Below, in pieces: positions 9,365 through 15,539 of a stretch of DNA of 50,923 bases. The notes under the pieces were generated by a model. It did not search any database. It saw only the letters and a list, made by a program, of their open reading frames with translations, and was not told the DNA's origin. The stretch covers positions 1 through 50,923 of the forward strand of contig NZ_FZON01000037.1 in NCBI RefSeq assembly GCF_900188425.1, in the 5' to 3' direction. Within the stretch, counting starts at the first letter, position 1; every line of letters starts with the position of its first letter. The DNA is from Antarctobacter heliothermus (GTDB lineage Bacteria; Pseudomonadota; Alphaproteobacteria; Rhodobacterales; Rhodobacteraceae). The position numbers and the translations under genes are program-made.

Positions 9365-9898
9365 ATGCCGGCAAACCCGTTTATAGCCCAAGTCATTCCT
9401 TTTGCGGGGAATTTCGCGCCACGCGGCTGGGCGTTTTGCGATGGGCAACTCTTGCCGATTAGCCAGAACACGGCGCTCTTTTCGCTGATTGGCACGATCT
9501 ATGGCGGCGACGGCCGCACCACCCTTGCGCTGCCGGACCTGCGCGGTCGTGCAGCCATACATCCGGGACGCGGCCCGGGCCTGTCGACCTATCGGCTGGG
9601 TGAGAAGGGCGGGCAGGAGCGTGTGACGCTGAATACACTCGAGATCCCGCAGCACAACCATAGCGTCAGGTCGCTTGCGGAATCGCGTGGCGGCAACCTG
9701 ACCGATCCGGGCGGCAACATGCTGGCTTCGGGGACGCCGATCTATCGCGCCAATACTCCAGCGGATGATGTGGATATGGACCCTTCGATGATCCGGCAGA
9801 ACAATGTCGGGGGCGGTCAGGCGCATGAGAACAGGCCGCCCTTTCAGGCGTTGAACTATATCATTGCGTTGGTCGGCGTCTTTCCGTCGCGCAGCTAG
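9365..9898 (+). CDS. Phage tail collar domain protein (microcystin-dependent protein type), copy 1
   Basis: A 177-residue protein built on the short collar domain. The N-terminal half carries 'IPFAGNFAPRGWAFCDGQLL', 'GTIYGGDGRTTLALPDLRGR' and 'KGGQERVTLNTLEIPQHNH'. This is the arrangement of the MdpB/short tail fibre collar family. It ends 'LNYIIALVGVFPSR', the conserved C-terminus of the group. No signal peptide is seen. Members occur both in phage tails and in stand-alone bacterial clusters of unknown function, and this locus is of the second kind. Start ATG 9365 has only a weak ribosome site (AGCAGGGG). Two paralogues follow at once. Confidence 0.85.
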   Translation: MPANPFIAQVIPFAGNFAPRGWAFCDGQLLPISQNTALFSLIGTIYGGDGRTTLALPDLRGRAAIHPGRGPGLSTYRLGEKGGQERVTLNTLEIPQHNHSVRSLAESRGGNLTDPGGNMLASGTPIYRANTPADDVDMDPSMIRQNNVGGGQAHENRPPFQALNYIIALVGVFPSRS

Positions 9899-9982
9899 GT
9901 CCGCCCGGACCGTCAGCCGCGCGTACCTAGGCCGCCGGGTCAACGACCCAAGAGAGCCATTCCAGATACAGAAAGTTCCACC

Positions 9983-10522
9983 ATGTCCGAACCATTCCTT
10001 GCCGAAATCTCGATGTTCGGGGGCAATTTTGCCCCCCGCGGATGGGCCTTTTGCGACGGTCAGATCCTGCCGATCAACCAAAATCAATCGCTTTATTCGC
10101 TGTTGGGGACGACCTATGGCGGAGATGGGCGCACATCGTTCGCGCTGCCTGATCTGCGCGGACGTATCCCGGTGCACTCGGGAAACGGATCGACCGGGCC
10201 CGGCCTGTCGCCCTATGTGCTGGGGCAAAAGGGCGGCGTGGAGACGGTGACGTTGATCGTGAATGAGTTGCCTGCCCACAATCACGGTGTTGCGGTGCGC
10301 GCGGAATCCCGTGGCGGCAACCTCGCCGATCCGGGCGGCAACATGCTGGCGGCGGGGTCTTCGGTCTTTCGCGCCAATACGCCAGCGGATGACGTCGACA
10401 TGGATGCGGCGATGATCCAGCAGTTCAACGTCGGCGGTGGTCAGGCGCACTACAACATGCCGCCGTTTCAGGTGGTCAACTACATCATCGCCCTTCAGGG
10501 CCTGTTTCCGTCGCGCAACTGA
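9983..10522 (+). CDS. Phage tail collar domain protein, copy 2
   Basis: A 179-residue paralogue of the preceding gene with the same signature blocks: 'MFGGNFAPRGWAFCDGQILP', 'TTYGGDGRTSFALPDLRGRI', 'LPAHNHGV' and the C-terminal 'VVNYIIALQGLFPSRN'. The differences lie mostly between residues 60 and 90 and in the last third. The separation of 84 bp from copy 1, with no strong terminator, suggests cotranscription. As in the other copies, the N-terminus lacks a signal peptide, so any export would need a special route or a partner. Confidence 0.85.
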   Translation: MSEPFLAEISMFGGNFAPRGWAFCDGQILPINQNQSLYSLLGTTYGGDGRTSFALPDLRGRIPVHSGNGSTGPGLSPYVLGQKGGVETVTLIVNELPAHNHGVAVRAESRGGNLADPGGNMLAAGSSVFRANTPADDVDMDAAMIQQFNVGGGQAHYNMPPFQVVNYIIALQGLFPSRN

Positions 10523-10611
10523 CGGAACGCGGGGGCCGGTTGCGGCGCGGCAGGATGGCCGCTCAGCCCGATTCCCGCAGGATCGCACATATATAAAAAG
10601 GGAATTGCAAG

Positions 10612-11142
10612 ATGTCTGAACCGTATGTCGCCCAAATCACGATGTTCGCGGGCAACTTTGCGCCACGCGGCTGGGCTTTCTGTGACGGTCAATTGCTGGC
10701 GGTCTCGCAGAACGATGCCCTGTTCTCGTTGCTGGGAACGATCTATGGCGGGGACGGGCGCACGACGTTTGGTCTGCCGGATCTGCGCGGACGCGCTGCC
10801 ATGCATGCCGGCAGCGGACCGGGCCTGTCGACCTATCGCATTGGCCAAAAGGGTGGGCAAGAGCGGGTGACGCTGACCACGAACCAGATGCCCTCGCACA
10901 ACCACGGCGTCACCATGCGCGCGGAATCGCGTGGCGGCAATCTGACCGATCCGGGCGGCAACATGCTGGCGGCGGGGTCGTCGATCTTTCGCACCAATAC
11001 TCCAGCAGACGACGTGGGCATGGATGCCGCGATGATCCGGCAAAACAACGTCGGCGGAAGCCAGTCTCACAACAACTTGCCGCCCTTTTTGGCCGTGAAC
11101 TACATCATCGCCCTGGTCGGCATTTACCCGTCGCGCAATTGA
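10612..11142 (+). CDS. Phage tail collar domain protein, copy 3
   Basis: A 176-residue third paralogue, with 'MFAGNFAPRGWAFCDGQLLA', 'GTIYGGDGRTTFGLPDLRGR', 'MPSHNHGVTMRAESRGGN' and C-terminal 'VNYIIALVGIYPSRN'. By eye it is closest to copy 1 (the GPGLSTYR and KGGQERVTL blocks are shared). The 'RAESRGGNL.DPGGNMLAAGSS' block is shared with copy 2, which may reflect gene conversion within the array. The gap of 89 bp to copy 2 and 29 bp to the next gene supports an operon. Confidence 0.85.
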   Translation: MSEPYVAQITMFAGNFAPRGWAFCDGQLLAVSQNDALFSLLGTIYGGDGRTTFGLPDLRGRAAMHAGSGPGLSTYRIGQKGGQERVTLTTNQMPSHNHGVTMRAESRGGNLTDPGGNMLAAGSSIFRTNTPADDVGMDAAMIRQNNVGGSQSHNNLPPFLAVNYIIALVGIYPSRN

Positions 11143-11171
11143 TGCAACCCATTGACACAAAGGAGAGCGCC

Positions 11172-11642
11172 ATGGGTGTTCTGAACAGTCTTTCACGGCG
11201 CGCCGTTCTGGCGGGCCAGGCGGCCTTGGCGGGCCTCACCGCGCTGCCAGGTGTCGCAATGGCGCGCACCGGGCCGGTCACACAAGCGCCCGAAGGGGCG
11301 GCCCCGATTGTCGCCCGCGCACCGCGCTGGCACGATGCCACCGCAGAGGAACTGGCCAGCCTGGTCGGAGAACGGTTCCGCGTCTCGACCAAGGCGCATG
11401 GGGACGTAGTCCTGAAGCTGGTGGCGCTGGAACCGGGCGCATCCGGCCCTGCGCGACCCGGCGATCTTGCCCGGCGCGAAAGCGTCACGGCATTGTTCGA
11501 CAGCCCGGATGCCGGGCCGCTGGTGGCGGATGGTGACGGGCTGCACCGGGTCTGGCACCCGCGTATGGGCGCGGCGGATCTGTACATGACGGCAGTGCCG
11601 CGCCGGCATGGCGGTGCCGATATTGCCATCGTCCTGAACTGA
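11172..11642 (+). CDS. Tat-secreted DUF6916-like protein
   Basis: A 156-residue protein with a twin-arginine signal: MGVLNSLSRRAVLAGQAAL followed by a hydrophobic run and VAMA, so export of a folded protein is expected. The mature part has the DUF6916-like pattern: 'LVGERFRVST' near its start, a central 'SVTALFDSPDAGPLVADGDGL' segment, 'MGAADLYMTAVPRR' and a C-terminal 'ADIAIVLN'. DUF6916-type proteins are recurrently encoded beside collar proteins, as I recall. The gene is 29 bp after collar copy 3 with GGAGAG before ATG 11172. A structural or chaperone-like partner for the collar proteins is inferred, not shown. Confidence 0.7.
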   Translation: MGVLNSLSRRAVLAGQAALAGLTALPGVAMARTGPVTQAPEGAAPIVARAPRWHDATAEELASLVGERFRVSTKAHGDVVLKLVALEPGASGPARPGDLARRESVTALFDSPDAGPLVADGDGLHRVWHPRMGAADLYMTAVPRRHGGADIAIVLN

Positions 11643-11652
11643 GCCCGATTTC

Positions 11653-12132
11653 GTGAGCCTGATCTTGCGCCCGGTCCGTGCCGCGGACCGGGCGTTTCTA
11701 TTGCAGCTGTTCATCCAGGTGCGTCCCGATCTTGCCGCGTTGCCATTGCCGGTCGAGGCGCGGCAGCACATGATCGACATGCAGTTTGACGCACAGGATC
11801 GCGGTTATGCGGACGGCTTCCCCCATGCCAGCCACGACATCGTGGTGGCCGGAGGGCAGGACGTGGGCCAAATGCGCGTCGACCGGGGCGCAAAGGCAAT
11901 TCACCTGATTGATGTGTCCGTGCTGGTGGCGGCGCAGGGGCGGGGTCTTGGCACCAGCCTTCTCCACCAACTGCGGGACGAGGCGACCCGTGCCGGACTG
12001 CCGATCAGGCTGAGCGTTCAACATGGCAACCGTGCCGTGGATCTGTATCGGCGTTCGGGGTTCATGGTGACCGGGGACAGCGGCGTTCATCTGGTGATGG
12101 AATGGCGCCCCGCCGGTCTCGCGCCTAGTTGA
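11653..12132 (+). CDS. GNAT-family N-acetyltransferase
   Basis: A 159-residue acetyl-CoA-dependent acetyltransferase. The acetyl-CoA pyrophosphate loop is visible as QGRGLGTSLL (about residues 95-104), preceded by the beta-4 strand IDVSVLVAA and followed by 'VQHGNRAVDLYRRSGFMVTG', which is typical of GNAT motif B. The start is GTG 11653, 10 bp after the DUF6916-like gene, so it is the last gene of the rightward collar operon. Its stop overlaps the convergent small DUF6916-like gene by 8 bp. A substrate in this locus, such as a collar protein or a sugar amine, is possible but not shown. Confidence 0.85.
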   Translation: MSLILRPVRAADRAFLLQLFIQVRPDLAALPLPVEARQHMIDMQFDAQDRGYADGFPHASHDIVVAGGQDVGQMRVDRGAKAIHLIDVSVLVAAQGRGLGTSLLHQLRDEATRAGLPIRLSVQHGNRAVDLYRRSGFMVTGDSGVHLVMEWRPAGLAPS

Positions 12133-12427
12133 AGATGATCTCGTAGCGGGTGGCGGTGTCGGTCTGGTCAAAGGGCGACAGAAACAGCGCGGCCGCGCCG
12201 AGGCCGGGCAGGGTGATCTCCCATGCGCCCTGTTCCAGCATGGGAGACTGCGGCCCACTGAGGGTCACGGTGAATCCTCCGCGCACTGCCGCGTCGGGGC
12301 GGCTGTCGCCGGAATGGGGCGCAACCGAATCGACTGTCAGCGCCAAGGCACCCTGAGACGTGGCGACCGAAACGGGCTGGCCGATCAGGGGTTCAACCTG
12401 TTCGGCGGTCAGTGTGGCAACGTCCAT
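12125..12427 (-). CDS. Leaderless DUF6916-like protein
   Basis: A 100-residue protein, MDVATLTAEQVEPLIGQPVS..., with central 'GGFTVTLSGPQSPMLEQGAW', then 'LGAAALFLSPF' and C-terminal 'RYEIIFN'. The layout matches the Tat-secreted protein at 11172 but is the more typical form of DUF6916 (short, no signal peptide). ATG 12427 is chosen because the longer frame upstream has no conservation logic and would enter the promoter area. The gene lies on the opposite strand to its neighbours, overlaps the GNAT stop by 8 bp and is divergent from the Hint-protein gene. Confidence 0.7.
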   Translation of the reverse strand: MDVATLTAEQVEPLIGQPVSVATSQGALALTVDSVAPHSGDSRPDAAVRGGFTVTLSGPQSPMLEQGAWEITLPGLGAAALFLSPFDQTDTATRYEIIFN

Positions 12428-12573
12428 GGTCGATCTCCGTGCATCAGGCGACTTGGCTGGCCATCTTGCAACCTTATGAGGGCTTTTCAAGTTCCTGTTT
12501 GCAGCTTATTACTCGCATAACAGAGTTACTGTTAGTCTTTATTGACATAAGCACGGCGCAAAGGGTGGGCACC
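12428..12573. promoter_or_regulatory. Divergent promoter region with inverted repeat
   Basis: A 146-bp A/T-rich gap between the divergent small DUF6916-like gene and the Hint-protein gene, clearly lower in G/C than its surroundings. It holds a perfect inverted repeat TAACAG-AGTTA-CTGTTA at 12518-12534, about 40 bp before the Hint start codon. An operator for a shared regulator is a reasonable reading. No regulator gene lies in the cluster itself. Confidence 0.5.
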
Positions 12574-13602
12574 ATGGCAACATTTGATTTCAATGATGGA
12601 GGCGTGGTGGTCAATGCCTCTTCGGTGGCGTTCAACGACACCGGCGTCAATTTTACAATCAGCACCGTGGCCAACCCGGGTGGCAACCAGATTTCCTACA
12701 GCCCGACAATCGCCCCGGACGGCTCTTTTACCATGTCCGACTTCGGCACACTCGGCGCGTTCACCTTTGACGTCGCAGGAACCGAACCGAGCCAGTTTTT
12801 TCAGGGCAACGGCCTGCAACTGGAGATCGGCACGATTTATTCTGGCAACTGGAACGTGACGTTTGTGTCCACCGCTGGCGACAACGTCACCAACAACGTC
12901 ACTGTCGTCAATGTCACCAGCAACCAGATCATCGATCTGGGCGCCAGCTCCAAGGTGTTCTCGGAAATCCGCTTTACCCCTACCTCTGCGGGCGGCATGA
13001 CCGTTGACAGCCTGAACGCCACGCTGCTGTGCTTCCTCGAGGGCACGATGATCGCCACCCCGGACGGGGAAAAGGCGGTTGAGGCGTTGCAGGCAGGCGA
13101 CGTGGTCATGACCGCGACCGGCGGCACCACCACCGTTGCATGGCTGGGCGAACAGCCGGTGGCGACGGCAACGACAAACCCCGCCAAGGTCAACCCGATC
13201 CGCATTCGCGCCGGTGCGCTGGGCGACATGATCCCCGCGCGTGATCTGCTTGTGTCCCCCGACCACGCTATCGGCATCGACGGGTATCTGGTCAACGCCA
13301 GCGCCCTAATCAATGGCAGCACGATCACCCGTGAGGGCCAGATGCCCGGCGCGGGCTTTACCTACTTCCACGTCGAGACCGGCACACATGAGTTGCTGCT
13401 GGCCGAGGGCTGCCCGGCAGAAACCTATGTCGATTTCATCGGCCGCGACGGCTTTGTGAACTGGGCAGAGCGTACGGACGCACCGGCGATCGCTGAAATG
13501 GCCGCACCGCGCATCAGCGCCGCGCGTCACCTGCCGGCACCGATCCGCGCCCGTCTGGAAGGCCGCGCAGAGGCGTTGGGATTGAACACCCGCGCCGCCT
13601 GA
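12574..13602 (+). CDS. Hint (Hedgehog/intein) domain protein
   Basis: A 342-residue protein. The N-terminal 150 residues are Gly/Thr/Asn/Val-rich beta-type sequence with no classical signal peptide. A Hint_2-type module starts at LLCFLEGTMIATPDGEKAVE: Cys153 is the expected nucleophile. Further features are 'LQAGDVVMTA', the block-B region DLLVSPDHAI with His231, and 'ETGTHELLLAEGCPAETY'. Hint modules self-cleave or splice by an N-S acyl shift. The many short Hint_2 proteins of Rhodobacteraceae and acetic acid bacteria are, as far as I know, uncharacterised. ATG 12574 has AAAGGGTGGGC upstream. The C-terminal 60 residues are Ala/Arg-rich. It lies immediately before the TPR-sulfotransferase gene. 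Confidence 0.82.
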   Translation: MATFDFNDGGVVVNASSVAFNDTGVNFTISTVANPGGNQISYSPTIAPDGSFTMSDFGTLGAFTFDVAGTEPSQFFQGNGLQLEIGTIYSGNWNVTFVSTAGDNVTNNVTVVNVTSNQIIDLGASSKVFSEIRFTPTSAGGMTVDSLNATLLCFLEGTMIATPDGEKAVEALQAGDVVMTATGGTTTVAWLGEQPVATATTNPAKVNPIRIRAGALGDMIPARDLLVSPDHAIGIDGYLVNASALINGSTITREGQMPGAGFTYFHVETGTHELLLAEGCPAETYVDFIGRDGFVNWAERTDAPAIAEMAAPRISAARHLPAPIRARLEGRAEALGLNTRAA

Positions 13603-13629
13603 CAGCGACTATTTCAACGTGACATGCGC

Positions 13630-13660
13630 CGCGCCCGGGGGATTGACTTCGCCGGGCGCG
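13630..13660 (+). terminator. Hairpin after the Hint gene
   Basis: Stem CGCGCCCGG / CCGGGCGCG (9 bp) with a 13-base loop, 27 bp after the Hint stop codon, followed by the pyrimidine-rich CTTGCCTTTCTCC. A weak intrinsic terminator or attenuator before the sulfotransferase gene. Confidence 0.6.
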
Positions 13661-13697
13661 CTTGCCTTTCTCCGGGTGCCGAATGGGAGACCCCGAC

Positions 13698-15536
13698 ATG
13701 ACCAGCCCCGCCGCGCCGACCGATGCTGCCGCCGTCGAAACCGTCAACGCCGAATTGGCCCGCATTGCCCGTCACCAGAACGCTGGGCGTTTCGCCGAGG
13801 CCGGTGCCGCTCTGGACCGCTTGCTGGAACAGTACCCCGGACACCCCCGGTTGGTGCATCTTCAGGGGCTGAACCTCGTCCACCTTGGGCAGACCGAGGC
13901 GGGCATGGCACTGCTGGATGAGGTGGTGGCGCATAATCCTGAGGATGTGACCGCGCTGGTCGATATCGGCACGCTTCTGGCGCAGCAGGGCAAGATGGAT
14001 GACGCCCGAGAAAAGTTCCAGACCGCGGTTGAGGTGGCACCGAATTACGCGCTGGCCCATGCCAACCTGGGGGCGGCCCTGGTCGTGGCCAGGGACTATG
14101 TGCGCGCCATCCCGCATCTGGACCGCGCCATCGCGTTGGACCCGGGTGTTCTGGACGTGCATCTGAACCTTGCACAGGCCTGCCTGCGGACCGGGCATTT
14201 TCAGCGCGCAGTCGATGCTCTGTTCAGGGCACTGGCCATTGATCCGCAGTCGGCCGCGGTGCACGTCAATCTGGCGCAGGCGCTGTTCCGGCGCGAACGG
14301 CACGAGGCGGCGGAACACCACGCCCGCCGCGCCATCGAACTGGCACCGCAGGCCGGTGAGGCCTGGCTGCATCTGGGCAATACGCTGGCCGCCTCGGGAC
14401 GGATGGACGAGGCCGCGCAGGCCTTTCTAAAGGCGGCAACGCTGCCAGGCATGGCGCTGACGGGCTTTTCGCGGCTTGCGAATTTGCGCAAGACCACGCC
14501 CGACAGTCCCGAATGGCAGGGGTTGCAGTTGCTGGCGGAGAAGGCTGATCAATTGCCCGATGAGCCGCGCGTGACGTTGGAATTCTCTCTTGGCAAGGCG
14601 CGCGATGATCTGGGCGATCACGATGCCGCCTTTGCCCATTACGCCGAAGGCAATCGCCTGACCCGCACCCTGTATCCCTATGACCGCGCCGTGAATGTCG
14701 CCCGCGCCGAACGGATACGCGCGCTGGTCACGCCTGCGCTGCTGACGCGGCACGCCAAAGCCGGGCTGCGTGGTGTCGCGCCGATCTTTGTCTGCGGGCT
14801 GCCGCGTTCTGGCACCACCTTGATGGAGCAGATGCTGTCGCGCCATCCGGACGTGCAGGCCGGGGGAGAGTTGCCAGCGGTGCAGCGTGCCTTTCAGGCC
14901 AATGCGCCGCTGCGCGCGGTGATGGAGGAACGCAGCCCCGATGACGCCCTGACCGATGATGACCTGACCCGACTGGGCGAAGACTATCAGGCCTATCTGC
15001 ATGGCGAAGGGCTGCGCAGCCTCCATATCACCGACAAGATGCCGGGAAATCAGCTATACGCCGGTCTGCTGGCGCTTGCGCTGCCAGAGGCCAAATTCCT
15101 CATCATGCGGCGGCATCCGCTGGACGGTCTGGTGTCGAATTACCTGCAAAACTTTGGTCAGAACCAGCCGGTCTCGACCGATCTGGAGGATCTTGCGGAA
15201 TCCTGGCGCCAGTTCGATCAGAACGCAAAACACTGGGCGGCGCTGTTGCCGGACCGCGTGCATGAGGTGTCCTATGAGGCGCTGGTTGCCGACCCGGAGG
15301 GGCAGGCCCGCGACGTGCTGGAATTCCTCGGACTGGACTGGCATGCCGACGTGCTGGACCACACCGCGTCCTCGCGGCAGGTCAATACCGCCTCCGTGGC
15401 GCAGGTGCGTGCGCCGATCTACGGCACCTCGGTCGCCCGCTGGCGGCGCTACGGTGCGCATCTGGCCCCGCTGGCGGCGGCGCTGGGGGACGCGCTGACC
15501 GAAGAAGAACGTATCGCGTGCGGGCTGGACGCCTGA
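13698..15536 (+). CDS. TPR-repeat sulfotransferase
   Basis: A 612-residue cytoplasmic-type protein. Residues about 20-330 are TPR repeats (for example 'LAHANLGAALVVARDYVRAI', 'EAWLHLGNTLAASGRMDEAA'). Residues about 360-600 are a PAPS-dependent sulfotransferase domain. The 5'-phosphosulfate loop is FVCGLPRSGTTLMEQML and the 3'-phosphate region is KFLIMRRHPLDGLVSNYLQ. The 'VHEVSYEALVADPEGQARDV' helix is also typical. It would transfer sulfate from PAPS to a hydroxyl of a sugar, protein or small molecule, with TPRs recruiting the acceptor. Start ATG 13698 has GGGAGA upstream. It is nearly joined to the next gene (3 bp between stop and start), so both are one transcription unit. Confidence 0.88.
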   Translation: MTSPAAPTDAAAVETVNAELARIARHQNAGRFAEAGAALDRLLEQYPGHPRLVHLQGLNLVHLGQTEAGMALLDEVVAHNPEDVTALVDIGTLLAQQGKMDDAREKFQTAVEVAPNYALAHANLGAALVVARDYVRAIPHLDRAIALDPGVLDVHLNLAQACLRTGHFQRAVDALFRALAIDPQSAAVHVNLAQALFRRERHEAAEHHARRAIELAPQAGEAWLHLGNTLAASGRMDEAAQAFLKAATLPGMALTGFSRLANLRKTTPDSPEWQGLQLLAEKADQLPDEPRVTLEFSLGKARDDLGDHDAAFAHYAEGNRLTRTLYPYDRAVNVARAERIRALVTPALLTRHAKAGLRGVAPIFVCGLPRSGTTLMEQMLSRHPDVQAGGELPAVQRAFQANAPLRAVMEERSPDDALTDDDLTRLGEDYQAYLHGEGLRSLHITDKMPGNQLYAGLLALALPEAKFLIMRRHPLDGLVSNYLQNFGQNQPVSTDLEDLAESWRQFDQNAKHWAALLPDRVHEVSYEALVADPEGQARDVLEFLGLDWHADVLDHTASSRQVNTASVAQVRAPIYGTSVARWRRYGAHLAPLAAALGDALTEEERIACGLDA

Positions 15537-15539
15537 CCC

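Noticed and set aside
9365-11142. Prophage remnant, because of phage tail collar domains
   Set aside because: No capsid, tail-tube, baseplate, portal, terminase, lysis or integrase genes flank them; stand-alone collar clusters are known in many bacteria.
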